Assembly (NCBI GenBank): GCA_027484575.1
Contig: JAIXSQ010000015.1
Span: 1 to 64,000, forward strand
Reading direction: 5' to 3'
Origin: Comamonadaceae bacterium
GTDB taxonomy: Bacteria; Pseudomonadota; Gammaproteobacteria; Burkholderiales; Burkholderiaceae_C
DNA length: 64,000 nucleotides
The notes under the pieces are model-generated. The model had not been told where the DNA came from. It saw nothing but the letters and a program-made list of their open reading frames with translations, and did no database searches. A program made the translations under genes and the position numbers. This document shows, piece after piece, positions 27,864-36,291 of the stretch; position 1 is the stretch's first letter; each line of letters begins with the position of its first letter.

Positions 27864-29045
27864 ATGGCCGAATCCATCGTCATCGTCAGCGCCGCCCGCA
27901 CCCCCATGGGGTCGTTCCAGGGCGACTTCTCCCCCCTCGCCGCCCACGACCTGGGCGGCGCCGCGATCCGCGCCGCGATCGAGCGCGCCGGCATCCCCGG
28001 CGACGCCGTCGGCGAGGTGCTCATGGGCAACTGCCTGATGGCGGGCCAGGGCCAGGCCCCGGCCCGCCAGGCCGCGCACAAGGCCGGCCTGCCGCGCAGC
28101 GCCGGTGCCGTCACGCTGTCCAAGATGTGCGGCGCCGGCATGAAGGCCACCATGTTCGCCCACGACATGCTGATGGCCGGCACCCACGAGGTGATGGTCG
28201 CCGGCGGCATGGAGAGCATGACCAACGCGCCCTACCTGCTGCTCAAGGGCCGTGGCGGCTACCGCATGGGCCACGACAAGGTCTACGACCACATGATGCT
28301 CGACGGCCTGGAGGACGCCTACGAGGCGGGCCGCTCCATGGGCACCTTCGGCGAGGACTGCGCGGCCAAGTACAAGTTCAGCCGCGAGGCGCAGGACGCC
28401 TTCGCCACCGCCTCGGTCACCCGCGCCAAGCGGGCCACCGAGAGCGGCGCCTTCGCCACCGAGATCACCCCCGTGACCGTCAAGAGCCGCGCCGGCGAGT
28501 CGGTGATCTCGGTCGACGAGGGCCCCGGCAAGGTCAAGCTGGACAAGATCGCCACGCTCAAGCCGGCGTTCCGGAAGGACGGCACCATCACCGCCGCCTC
28601 GTCGTCCAGCATCAACGACGGCGCCGCCGCCCTGGTGCTGACCACCGAGCGCAACGCCGCCCGCCTGGGCCTGAAGCCGCTGGCGCGCATCGTGGGCCAC
28701 ACCACCCACGCGCAGGAGCCCGAGTGGTTCACTACCGCGCCGGTGGGCGCCACCCAGAAGCTGCTGGCCAAGGCCGGCTGGAAGGTCGGCGACGTCGACC
28801 TGTGGGAGGTCAACGAGGCCTTCGCCGTCGTGCCCATGGCGCTGATGGAGGAGCTGAAGGTGCCGCACGAGATCGTCAACGTGAACGGCGGCGCCTGCGC
28901 CCTGGGCCACCCCATCGGCGCCTCGGGCGCCCGCATCATCGTCACCCTGCTGCATGCCCTGCAGGCCCGCGGCGGCAAGCGCGGCGTGGCCACGCTGTGC
29001 ATCGGCGGCGGCGAAGGCACGGCGATGGCGCTGGAACTGCTGTAA
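27864..29045 (+). CDS. Acetyl-CoA C-acetyltransferase (thiolase)
   Basis: A 393-residue thiolase of the AtoB/PhaA type, condensing or cleaving acetoacetyl-CoA. The acylated Cys is in LSKMCGAGMKATM near residue 90, the His in NGGACALGHPIGASGAR near 350, and the second Cys in TLCIGGGEG near 380. Length is typical. The gene has its own ribosome-binding site (AAGGAG). Whether it serves PHB synthesis or ketone/leucine breakdown cannot be told; the nearby ivd favours the latter weakly. Confidence 0.93.
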   Translation: MAESIVIVSAARTPMGSFQGDFSPLAAHDLGGAAIRAAIERAGIPGDAVGEVLMGNCLMAGQGQAPARQAAHKAGLPRSAGAVTLSKMCGAGMKATMFAHDMLMAGTHEVMVAGGMESMTNAPYLLLKGRGGYRMGHDKVYDHMMLDGLEDAYEAGRSMGTFGEDCAAKYKFSREAQDAFATASVTRAKRATESGAFATEITPVTVKSRAGESVISVDEGPGKVKLDKIATLKPAFRKDGTITAASSSSINDGAAALVLTTERNAARLGLKPLARIVGHTTHAQEPEWFTTAPVGATQKLLAKAGWKVGDVDLWEVNEAFAVVPMALMEELKVPHEIVNVNGGACALGHPIGASGARIIVTLLHALQARGGKRGVATLCIGGGEGTAMALELL

Positions 29046-29064
29046 GCCCGCGCAGCCCCGGCCC

Positions 29065-29145
29065 GTCGCCCCGGCGAAGGCCGGGGCCCAGTGACTGTTC
29101 CGATGCCGATCCAAGTCACTGGATCCCGGCCTACGCCGGGATGAC
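29065..29145. repeat. Inverted pair of REP-like palindromes
   Basis: Two copies of a roughly 32-base unit face each other: GTCGCCCCGGCGAAGGCC... (29065-29096) and the complement of GTCATCCCGGCGTAGGCC... (29113-29145). Each has a CCGGC...GCCGG hairpin and an end reading CCAGTGACT. The same unit recurs at 62764-62884. It fills the gap between the thiolase and SDR genes. Confidence 0.75.
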
Positions 29146-29171
29146 GCAACCGGGGGCCATGCTCCACCTCC

Positions 29172-29837
29172 ATGCACGTCCTCATCCTCGGCGCCTCGCG
29201 CGGCATCGGCCTGGAGTTCGCGCGCCAGCACCTGGCCGCCGGCGACCGGGTGATCGCCACGGCCCGTGACGACGCCGGCCTGCAGCGCCTGCGCGACCTC
29301 GGTGCCCAGGCCCTGCGGCTGGATGTCGCCGACCCGGCCAGCGTCAGCGGCCTGGCCTGGCAGCTCGATGGCGAGCAGCTCGACCTCGCGCTCTACGTCG
29401 CGGGTGTCTACGCCACGGCCGACGCCACCGTGCCGCCCACGCGCGACGAATTCGACCGCGTCCTGCATGCCAACCTGCTGGGCGCCATGCAGGCCATCCC
29501 GCAGGTCGCGCCGCTGGTGCAGGCCGCCGGCGGCCGCTTCGTGTTCCTCAGCAGCCAGATGGCGCACATCGCCGGCACGGGCAGCGGCTTCGGCTGGCTG
29601 TACAAGGCCAGCAAGGCCGCGCTGAACATGGCCGTGAAGGCGGCCGCCTGCGACTGGCCCGGCGCCACGCTGGTGGCCATGAGCCCGGGCTGGGTGCGCA
29701 CCGAGATGGGCGGCCCCGGCGCGCCGCTGGCGGTGGAGGACAGCGTGGCCTCCATGCGCGCGGCCATCGCGCGCCTGACGTCGGCCGACACCGGCGCCTT
29801 CCTCGACCACGACGGCACGCCGTTCGACGGCTGGTGA
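29172..29837 (+). CDS. Short-chain dehydrogenase/reductase
   Basis: A 221-residue Rossmann-fold oxidoreductase. The cofactor motif GASRGIGLEFAR is at residues 7-18, and the Tyr-Lys pair in GWLYKASKAALNMAVKAA lies near residues 140-157 (Tyr-Lys directly adjacent within YKASK, compare the usual YxxxK; the Tyr is followed by Lys then Ala-Ser-Lys). C-terminal VAMSPGWVRTEMGGPG is typical. It is close to the C-factor/YciK-like group. The substrate is unknown. The porin gene starts 57 bases later. Confidence 0.87.
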   Translation: MHVLILGASRGIGLEFARQHLAAGDRVIATARDDAGLQRLRDLGAQALRLDVADPASVSGLAWQLDGEQLDLALYVAGVYATADATVPPTRDEFDRVLHANLLGAMQAIPQVAPLVQAAGGRFVFLSSQMAHIAGTGSGFGWLYKASKAALNMAVKAAACDWPGATLVAMSPGWVRTEMGGPGAPLAVEDSVASMRAAIARLTSADTGAFLDHDGTPFDGW

Positions 29838-29893
29838 CGCGCGCAAACCGCCGTCCCACGCTGCTCCTGCGTTCCGGGGACAATGCGCCCCCG

Positions 29894-31264
29894 ATGCGCC
29901 TGCCCGCTGTCCTGCCCGCCCTCCTGTCCGCCGTGCTGGCCTGTGCCGGCAGCGGCGCCTCGCAGGCCCAGCCGGTGGCGCCGCCTGCCGACGAGCCGCG
30001 CGCGGCGCTGCACGGCCAGGCGACCTGGATCCGGCAGCTCAAGCCGGCGTTCACCGCACCCTACAGCGGGCCCAACTCGCTCGAGCCCCGGCGCGAATGG
30101 GCCCAGTCGTTCACCACCACGCTGGACCTGGGCCTGCGCCTGTGGCCGGGCGCCCAGGTGCACCTGAACCCCGAGGCCGCGCACGGCGTGCCGCTGTCGC
30201 GCCTGACCGGCGCCGGCGGCCTGAGCAACGGCGAGCTGCAGCGCGGGGCCAGCGACCAGCTGCGCAACTACCGGGCCCGCTTCTACCTGCAGCAACGCAT
30301 CGCCATGGGCGGCGCCGCCGAGCGCGTCGAGGCCGACTTCAACGAACTGGGCGAGACCACCACCGAGCGCCGCTGGACCCTGGTCGCAGGCACCTTCTCG
30401 CTGCTGGACTTCGCCGATCCCAATCCCTACGCCAAGGATCCGCGCGAGCAGTTCGTCAACTGGGCCTTCCTGACCCATGGCGCCTGGGACTACCCGGCCG
30501 ACGCACGCGGCTACACCGAAGGCGTGCTGGCGGAGTACCGCACGCCCGCCTGGGCCGTGCGCTTCGGCCGAGCCGCCCAGCCCAGGCTGAGCAACGGCCT
30601 GGACCTGGAGCACGACCTGCAGCGGCTGTGGGGCGACTTCCTCGAGGCCGAGACGGCGCTGCCCTGGCAGGCGCCGGGCGGGCCGCTGCGCCTGCGTGGC
30701 CTGCTGTTCCGCAACCGCATCGACGGCGGCGCCTTCGACGACGCGCTGGCCCGCGCCGTGGCCACCGGCACCCCGCCCCAGGTTAGCGCCGTGCGCCGGG
30801 TGCAGGACAAGCGCGGCTGGGGCCTGACGCTGGAGGCCCCGCTCGGCCCCGACGCGGGCCTGTTCCTGCGGGCCAGCGCCAGCGACGGCCGCACCGAGAC
30901 CTACGCCTTCACCGAGATCGACCGGCAGCTGGCGGTGGGCGGGCAGTTCACCGGCGCGGCCTGGGCGCGGCCGCGGGACCGCTGGGGCCTGGGCCACGCC
31001 CGCCATGAGCTGTCGGACCCGCACCGCCGCTACCTGGCGGCCGGCGGGCTGGGCGCCTTCCTGGGCGACGGGCGGCTGGCCTATGCGTCCGAGCAGGTCA
31101 GCGAAGGCTGGTACCGCTGGGCGCTGCCCGACCTGCAGGGCGCCGGCGCCGTGCTGCGCAGCGCGGTGAGCGCCGGCCTGCAGGTGCTGCGCAACCCCGG
31201 CTACAACGCCGAGCGTGCCGGTCCGGTGCGGGTGTGGACGCTGCGCCTGCACACCGAGTTCTGA
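29894..31264 (+). CDS. Outer-membrane porin-like beta-barrel protein
   Basis: A 456-residue protein with a signal peptide (MRLPAVLPALLSAVLAC..., cleavage after SQA). A long run of alternating hydrophobic strands ends in an aromatic C-terminal strand (VWTLRLHTEF), the recognition signal for outer-membrane assembly. The strand pattern and FADPNPYAKDPREQFVNW recall OprB/alginate-export-type carbohydrate porins. The ATG nearest the signal peptide was chosen over an in-frame GTG-type start 60 bases upstream. Substrate specificity is unknown. Confidence 0.8.
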   Translation: MRLPAVLPALLSAVLACAGSGASQAQPVAPPADEPRAALHGQATWIRQLKPAFTAPYSGPNSLEPRREWAQSFTTTLDLGLRLWPGAQVHLNPEAAHGVPLSRLTGAGGLSNGELQRGASDQLRNYRARFYLQQRIAMGGAAERVEADFNELGETTTERRWTLVAGTFSLLDFADPNPYAKDPREQFVNWAFLTHGAWDYPADARGYTEGVLAEYRTPAWAVRFGRAAQPRLSNGLDLEHDLQRLWGDFLEAETALPWQAPGGPLRLRGLLFRNRIDGGAFDDALARAVATGTPPQVSAVRRVQDKRGWGLTLEAPLGPDAGLFLRASASDGRTETYAFTEIDRQLAVGGQFTGAAWARPRDRWGLGHARHELSDPHRRYLAAGGLGAFLGDGRLAYASEQVSEGWYRWALPDLQGAGAVLRSAVSAGLQVLRNPGYNAERAGPVRVWTLRLHTEF

Positions 31265-31334
31265 AGGCGACGCGGACGCAGCGGGCGCTCCACTAGGATG
31301 CGGGCTCGCACAACGAGACCGAGAGAGACAGCCG

Positions 31335-32642
31335 ATGGCACGACCCTTGTTCTTCCACCTCGCAACCCTGGCCGCCGCGGTGGCCCTGGCCGGTTGCGCC
31401 GGCACCGGCCAGGCGCCGGCCGCCACGCCCGCGTCCAATGCGGCCGCGGCCGGCCTGCCCGCCCCGGCGCCCGCCGACACCGCGCTGCTGCAGGCCGCCA
31501 CCGCGATGCAGCCCGCCGTGGTGCGCACGCTGGAGCGCCTGGTGAACATCGAGACGGGCACCGGCGATGCCGTGGGCATGGCCGCCATGGCCACGCTGCT
31601 GGACGAGGAACTCAGGGCCGTGGGCGCCACCGTCACCCGGCACCCGGCCGCCGCCGGCGTGGTGGGCGAGCACATCGTCGGCCGGCTCACCGGCCGCGGC
31701 GGCCGCAAGCTGCTGCTGATGGCGCACATGGACACGGTGTACCCGCGCGGCACGCTGGCCAAGGCCCCGTTCCGCGTCGACGGCAACCGGGCCTTCGGAC
31801 CGGGCATCGCCGACGACAAGTCGGGCGTGGCGGTCGTGCTGCACACGCTGCAGCTGCTCAAGGCACGCGGCTTCCAGGACTACGGCCAGATCACCGTGAT
31901 GTTCAACACCGACGAGGAGCGCGGCTCCTTCGGCTCGCGCGACCTGATCCGCCGGCTGGCCGGCGAGAGCGACGTGGTGCTGTCGTTCGAGCCCACGCTG
32001 GCCATGGCCGAGGGCCTGACCCTGGGCACCGCCGGCATCGTCTACTACAAGGTGCGCGTGCAGGGCCTGGCCTCGCATGCGGGCGCCGCGCCCGAGCTGG
32101 GGGTGAACGCGCTGGTCGAGGCCTCGGACATCGTGCTGCGCACCATGGACCTGGACGACAAGGCGCGCGACCTGCGCTTCAACTGGACCGTCGGCAAGGG
32201 CGGCCAGGTGCCCAACATCATCCCCGACGCCGCCGAGCTCGAGGCCAACATCCGCTACGCCCGCCAGGAGGACCTGGACGCGCTGCTCAAGACCCTGGAG
32301 CAGCGCATCCAGGGCCGCAAGAAGCTGGACAAGAGCGTGATCACCATCGCGCCCGAGTACGGCCGCCCGGCCTTCAACGCCGATGCCGCCGGCCGCGCGC
32401 TGGTGCAGCGCGCGGTGGACATCTACCGCGAGGTGGGTGGCCGCCTGAACGTGGTCGAGCGCACCGGCGGCGGCACCGACGCGGCCTATGCCGCCCAGTC
32501 CGGCCGGCCGGTGATCGAGAGCCTGGGCCTGCCGGGCTTCGGCTACCACAGCAACCAGGCCGAGTACGTGATGATCGACGCCATCCCGCGCCGCCTGTAC
32601 CTGGCCAGCCGCCTGGTCATGGAACTGGGCGCCGGCCGCTGA
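31335..32642 (+). CDS. M20 family metallopeptidase (glutamate carboxypeptidase-like lipoprotein)
   Basis: A 435-residue exported peptidase. The lipobox VALAGC is at residues 15-20, followed by an Ala/Pro linker. The M20 core shows MAHMDTVYPRG (His and Asp ligands), GPGIADDKSG (bridging Asp), NTDEERGSFGSRD (general base Glu) and YHSNQAEYV (last His). It is closest to carboxypeptidase G2, which removes C-terminal glutamate. Lipid anchoring to the envelope is inferred from the lipobox. Confidence 0.88.
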   Translation: MARPLFFHLATLAAAVALAGCAGTGQAPAATPASNAAAAGLPAPAPADTALLQAATAMQPAVVRTLERLVNIETGTGDAVGMAAMATLLDEELRAVGATVTRHPAAAGVVGEHIVGRLTGRGGRKLLLMAHMDTVYPRGTLAKAPFRVDGNRAFGPGIADDKSGVAVVLHTLQLLKARGFQDYGQITVMFNTDEERGSFGSRDLIRRLAGESDVVLSFEPTLAMAEGLTLGTAGIVYYKVRVQGLASHAGAAPELGVNALVEASDIVLRTMDLDDKARDLRFNWTVGKGGQVPNIIPDAAELEANIRYARQEDLDALLKTLEQRIQGRKKLDKSVITIAPEYGRPAFNADAAGRALVQRAVDIYREVGGRLNVVERTGGGTDAAYAAQSGRPVIESLGLPGFGYHSNQAEYVMIDAIPRRLYLASRLVMELGAGR

Positions 32643-32682
32643 ACGCGTTCCCCTTGCACGAGCCCCCGGAGACCTTGCCCCC

Positions 32683-33810
32683 ATGCTGCTGACCCCCGAC
32701 CAGGAGATGATCCGCGACGCCGTGCGCGCGTTTGCCCAGGAGCAGCTGTGGCCCCATGCCGCGCGCTGGGACCGCGAGCACCACTTCCCGCGCGAGGCGC
32801 ACCGCGGGCTGGCCGCCCTGGGCGCCTACGGCATCTGCGTGCCCGAGGAGCTGGGCGGCGCGGGCCTGGACTACGTGTCGCTGGCCGTGGTGCTCGAGGA
32901 GATCGCGGCCGGCGACGGCGGCACCAGCACCGCCATCAGCGTCACCAACTGCCCGGTCAACGCCATCCTGATGCGCTATGGCAGCCCCGCGCAGCAGCGC
33001 CGCTGGCTGGCGCCGCTGGCGCAGGGCGAGCTGCTGGGTGCGTTCTGCCTGACCGAGCCGCACGTGGGCAGCGACGCCAGCGCGCTGCGTACCACCGCAC
33101 GGCGCGAGGGCGACCACTACGTGATCGACGGCGTCAAGCAGTTCATCACCAGCGGCAAGAACGGCCAGGTCGCGATCGTGATCGCGGTGACCGACAAGGG
33201 CGCCGGCAAGAAGGGCATGAGCGCCTTCCTGGTGCCCACCGACACGCCGGGCTGGCATGTCGAGCGGCTCGAGGAGAAGGTGGGCCAGCATTCCAGCGAC
33301 ACCGCGCAGATCCGCCTGGAGGGCTGCCGGGTGCCGGTGGAGCACCGCATCGGCGAGGAAGGCGAGGGCTACCGCATCGCCCTGTCGGCGCTCGAGGGCG
33401 GCCGCATCGGCATCGCGGCCCAGAGCATCGGCATGGCCCGCAGCGCCTTCGAGGTCGCGCTGGCCTACGCCAAGGACCGCCAGAGCTTCGGCAAGCCGAT
33501 CGTCGAGCACCAGGCCGTGGGCTTCCGCCTGGCCGACTGCGCGACGGAACTGGAGGCCGCGCGCCAGCTCACCTGGCACGCCGCCGCCCTGCGCGATGCC
33601 GGCCGGCCCTGCCTGAAGGAAGCCGCGATGGCCAAGCTGTACGCCAGCGAGATGGCCGAGCGCGTGTGCAGCGCCGCCATCCAGACCCTGGGCGGCTACG
33701 GCTACGTTGCCGACTTCCCGGTCGAGCGCATCTGGCGCGACGTGCGCGTGTGCCAGATCTACGAGGGGACGTCGGACGTGCAGAAGATCCTTATCCAGCG
33801 CACGCTCTAG
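32683..33810 (+). CDS. Acyl-CoA dehydrogenase with phage-supplied 3' end
   Basis: A 375-residue FAD acyl-CoA dehydrogenase. It has CLTEPHVGSDASAL and KQFITSGKNGQ for FAD and substrate, and the catalytic Glu in QIYEGTSDVQK near the C-terminus. The gene is complete, but its last codons lie inside the left attachment site of the inovirus. It now ends Leu-Ile-Gln-Arg-Thr-Leu-stop, while the displaced host end at the right junction reads Leu-Ile-Gln-Arg-Ala-Leu-Ala-stop. The protein is therefore changed by one substitution and one missing residue and is probably still active. Confidence 0.9.
   Translation: MLLTPDQEMIRDAVRAFAQEQLWPHAARWDREHHFPREAHRGLAALGAYGICVPEELGGAGLDYVSLAVVLEEIAAGDGGTSTAISVTNCPVNAILMRYGSPAQQRRWLAPLAQGELLGAFCLTEPHVGSDASALRTTARREGDHYVIDGVKQFITSGKNGQVAIVIAVTDKGAGKKGMSAFLVPTDTPGWHVERLEEKVGQHSSDTAQIRLEGCRVPVEHRIGEEGEGYRIALSALEGGRIGIAAQSIGMARSAFEVALAYAKDRQSFGKPIVEHQAVGFRLADCATELEAARQLTWHAAALRDAGRPCLKEAAMAKLYASEMAERVCSAAIQTLGGYGYVADFPVERIWRDVRVCQIYEGTSDVQKILIQRTL
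33788..33800. repeat. attL of the inovirus prophage
   Basis: TCCTTATCCAGCG is repeated at 41430-41442 as TCCTGATCCAGCG (12 of 13 bases identical; 8-base uninterrupted core ATCCAGCG). It lies in the last codons of the acyl-CoA dehydrogenase and holds the stop codon of the recombinase gene on the other strand. Confidence 0.75.
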
Positions 33811-34411
33811 ATTCGTCCAGGTACTTCGACAGGACCGGCATGCGAACGCGAGGCGGGGGCGTACCAGGTGACACGATGCGGCTGACGGTGCTGCGCGAGA
33901 CACCGTAAGCCTCGGCGACCATGTCCTGGGTGAAGCCGTGAAGCTTCACCAGCTCGCGAACCTCGGCCCGCTCTACGTCACTGAGCGAAGGCCGACGACC
34001 TCCCCACCGAACACCACGACGAAGCGCGGCGACCTGGCCAGCGATGGCGCGTTCGCGAATGAGCGAGCGCTCGAACTCGGCGACCGCGCCGAGGATTGAG
34101 AACATGAGGCGACCGGCAGGCGAGCCGGTGTCAATCGGCTCCGTCATGGAGCGGAACGATGCGCCCGAGTCGTTGATGCGCTCCAGGATGCCGAGCAGGT
34201 CCTGAAGACTGCGGCCCAGGCGATCCAGCTTGTAGACGACGACCTCATCGCCTGGTCGCAGCCTGGCCAGCAGGCGATGCAGTGCAGGCCGAGCGCCAAC
34301 GCTCGACCACTTCTCCGTCACCACCTGCTCGACCCCGGCCCGCTTGAATGCGTCCTCCTGGAGGGCGGTGTCCTGGAGGACCGTCGAAACCCTCCCGTAC
34401 CCGTACCGCAT
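33791..34411 (-). CDS. Small serine recombinase (phage integrase/resolvase)
   Basis: A 206-residue resolvase/invertase-family recombinase. The catalytic Ser is in YGRVST near residue 9; VVYKLDRLGRSLQDL, GAVAEFERSLIRERA and the C-terminal helix-turn-helix (KLHGFTQDMVAEAYGVSRST) are all present. It is the only recombinase in the element, so it probably integrates and excises the phage. Its stop codon lies inside attL and overlaps the acyl-CoA dehydrogenase end by 20 bases. If the crossover is in the ATCCAGCG core, the circular phage would encode a version about 65 residues longer, ending at 41238. Confidence 0.9.
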   Translation of the reverse strand: MRYGYGRVSTVLQDTALQEDAFKRAGVEQVVTEKWSSVGARPALHRLLARLRPGDEVVVYKLDRLGRSLQDLLGILERINDSGASFRSMTEPIDTGSPAGRLMFSILGAVAEFERSLIRERAIAGQVAALRRGVRWGGRRPSLSDVERAEVRELVKLHGFTQDMVAEAYGVSRSTVSRIVSPGTPPPRVRMPVLSKYLDESRACAG

Positions 34412-34435
34412 GGTTCTAGTTCTGAGGGCGCGAAA

Positions 34436-34454
34436 TGTAACGCGGTCAGTTACA
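34436..34454. promoter_or_regulatory. Inverted repeat upstream of the recombinase gene
   Basis: TGTAAC-GCGGTCA-GTTACA starts 25 bases before the recombinase ATG, and a third GTAAC lies at 34461. It may be an operator or an accessory recombinase-binding site. Confidence 0.45.
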
Positions 34455-34590
34455 AGTCAGGTAACGGCGGCTTGTGCACCGGCCATTAGTCGTAACCCGG
34501 CCCGCCTGCATCGGTCGCGCCAGTGCGAAGCCCTGTCACGCCCGCTGACGGTCGGCGGGCCTCCGCCTGGAAAGGTCCGTCCGTCACCTG

Positions 34591-34663
34591 CCCCTCGAAG
34601 CCACCCCCGTTGCAACCCGCGCGCGAGCGAGGGCTGCAACGGGGGTGTCTTTGTTTCGAGGGG
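34591..34663. other. Large two-part hairpin, candidate packaging signal or origin
   Basis: An outer 9-bp stem (CCCCTCGAA / TTCGAGGGG) encloses a 16-bp inner stem (ACCCCCGTTGCAACCC / GGGCTGCAACGGGGGT, one mismatch) with a 12-base loop. Long imperfect hairpins of this kind mark the packaging signal or replication origins in filamentous phage DNA; the exact role is inferred. Confidence 0.55.
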
Positions 34664-34680
34664 CCGGTGACTACCGGCCC
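34661..34680 (+). terminator. Perfect 8-bp hairpin followed by TTTCTCT
   Basis: GGGCCGGT-GACT-ACCGGCCC is followed by TTTCTCT on the plus strand. It can be an intrinsic terminator or a single-strand structure; it shares three bases with the large hairpin, so the two are alternatives at that point. Confidence 0.45.
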
Positions 34681-34753
34681 TTTCTCTGTGCACTAGCGCC
34701 GTACCCCTCCCCCCGCCCTCCCAAGGGAGGGAGCGAGGAGCCGACTGCTGAAG

Positions 34754-35137
34754 GTGCACACGAAAGACAGGAGCCGCCCAGTGATCGCAACGAACTTCCG
34801 CCGCTATGCCGAAGCCCTGGCACGACAGCTGCCGTTGCCCTTCGGCACCGTCCTGCGCTGGGCGACGGCGAGACCTGGTAGCCGCGTCCTGCGCCGGATC
34901 CGCGCAGAGCGCGGGCACGTGTTCGCGGCCGTTGGCCGCATCAAGCGGCCGGAGCCGCGTACCGTCCCGCAGTGGGTGAAGGACAAGACGCGTGCAGCGC
35001 GTGACCTGGCACGCCAGCAGCTCGGCCAGCAGTTCGAATGGTTCGCGGTCGCGCTGCATGCGAAAGCTCGCGGACGCCTGTCGTTGCAGTCCCGCATGCA
35101 CTACGTCTACCCGTTCGCCAACCTGGGGGCGATCTAA
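34754..35137 (+). CDS. Hypothetical basic phage protein
   Basis: This plus-strand frame of 127 residues begins at GTG. A second GTG at 34781 follows AGGAG at good spacing and would give 118 residues (VIATNFRRYAEALARQL...). The product is very basic (many Arg/Lys), with a WATARPGSRVLRRIRAERG stretch, and has no membrane segment. It runs opposite to the phage structural genes and overlaps the zot stop by 4 bases. No family is recognised; it could be a DNA-binding accessory protein or not a gene. Confidence 0.45.
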   Translation: MHTKDRSRPVIATNFRRYAEALARQLPLPFGTVLRWATARPGSRVLRRIRAERGHVFAAVGRIKRPEPRTVPQWVKDKTRAARDLARQQLGQQFEWFAVALHAKARGRLSLQSRMHYVYPFANLGAI

Positions 35138-36291
35138 CCCGGCGGACGAGAGCGCATGAACCGCAGCGCCTCATAGTCCTGGACCACTGCGGGAGGGTCC
35201 AGGGGGCGGGGCTTGTCGTCCGTGAACGTGCCTGGCGTGGCGACCGCCAGAGCCGGAGAGGCACCAGGTGCAGCGCCTTGCGCGGGCATGGTGGCGAGAG
35301 CGGGCCGGATCGGTCCCCGGTCCTTCTCGCGCTCCTGCCAATCCACGAAGAACCCGTTACGCACGATGTCCGCGCACAGTTCCGCGGCGACGCGCATCAA
35401 CGTCCCCTGCTGGGTGAAGCAGTCGCAGCGCGAACGAGACTGCACGCATGCGGCCGGGTAGGGCGCGTCCTTCGGTTCGGTGACGCTGTCATAGACCGGG
35501 GCCGTGTGAGTCAGGCCAGCGATGCGGGGCTGCCTGGCTTCCAACCAGGTGCGCACATCGACCACTTTCTGGCCTTCGACCTGGCGCGGTGCCGGAGCCT
35601 GGACGATGGTTCGAGCCTGGCCCACCTGACCTGGCTTGTCGGCAGGCTTCGCGGGCATCATCGCGAAGTAGGTGTACGCCAAGCCCCCAACGAGCAGCAG
35701 CGGGGCAGCGATCCACATGAGCGGAATGAGCCGGTAACGCCAAGGCTTCTGCGGCTTTGCGCGGTGCAGCTCGGCGGACTTGTACAGCTTGTAGACCTGG
35801 CGAGGGAACGGCCAGCGCCTGGTAACCGTCTCCGACCTGGACTCGACGTCGAACACCTCGTTCTTCTGGTGGACGACGCTTTCCTCCGTGCCGAACACGC
35901 GCACCAGGTGCACATGCCGACCGACCCGGCGACGGACCCGCGCATCTATGTCGTTCGGGTGCTGTGTAATGAGCACCAGGCTAACGCCCGTATGGCGAAT
36001 CTCGCCGATCTTGTAATGGTCGGGCGGATCGTTGTTGGCGTTCTTCGGCGGGAAATACTTCCAGGCTTCATCAACGATCAACGTTGAACCCTTGGGCAAT
36101 TCCGACCATTTCTCCGGCTGCATTTCCGGCAGCGGGCAACCATCGACCCCGAATTGATACACCTGGTCGCGGCCGACCGCGAACTCGGCCAGGCAGAACA
36201 AAGTCTTTCCCGCACCAGGTAGACCGGTGACCAAGACGACGGGCGCCCCGGTGTCCGCCAGGCGCAGCTCGCCGGTTTTGTCCTCGGCCAT
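35134..36291 (-). CDS. zot: Zot-family phage assembly ATPase (pI)
   Basis: A 385-residue inner-membrane assembly protein of filamentous phages, equivalent to pI, which drives extrusion of the virion. The Walker A motif GLPGAGKT is at residues 23-30 and the Walker B-like STLIVDEAWKYF at 69-80. One transmembrane helix lies near residues 188-210. The periplasmic C-terminal part includes a cysteine pair in SRCDCFTQQG. Its ATG overlaps the stop of the upstream pVI-like gene (TAATG). No separate secretin (pIV) gene is in the element, so a host secretin may be used. Confidence 0.93.
   Translation of the reverse strand: MAEDKTGELRLADTGAPVVLVTGLPGAGKTLFCLAEFAVGRDQVYQFGVDGCPLPEMQPEKWSELPKGSTLIVDEAWKYFPPKNANNDPPDHYKIGEIRHTGVSLVLITQHPNDIDARVRRRVGRHVHLVRVFGTEESVVHQKNEVFDVESRSETVTRRWPFPRQVYKLYKSAELHRAKPQKPWRYRLIPLMWIAAPLLLVGGLAYTYFAMMPAKPADKPGQVGQARTIVQAPAPRQVEGQKVVDVRTWLEARQPRIAGLTHTAPVYDSVTEPKDAPYPAACVQSRSRCDCFTQQGTLMRVAAELCADIVRNGFFVDWQEREKDRGPIRPALATMPAQGAAPGASPALAVATPGTFTDDKPRPLDPPAVVQDYEALRFMRSRPPG

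Larger units (their letters stand above)
34412..34780. other. Phage intergenic region
   Basis: This 369-base stretch between the recombinase and the next candidate gene has no convincing coding frame. It holds a TGTAAC/GTTACA inverted repeat next to the recombinase start, a large two-part hairpin (34591-34663) and a second perfect hairpin (34661-34680). By analogy with other filamentous phages it is the best place for the strand origins and packaging signal (inference). Confidence 0.6.

Noticed and set aside
29064..29146. CRISPR-like array in the thiolase-SDR gap
   Set aside because: The repeats are inverted palindromic REP-like units without regular spacers.
34277..34670. Small plus-strand frames of 70-108 residues opposite and beyond the recombinase start
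   Set aside because: They cross the recombinase gene and the hairpin region, have unnatural composition and no ribosome-binding site.
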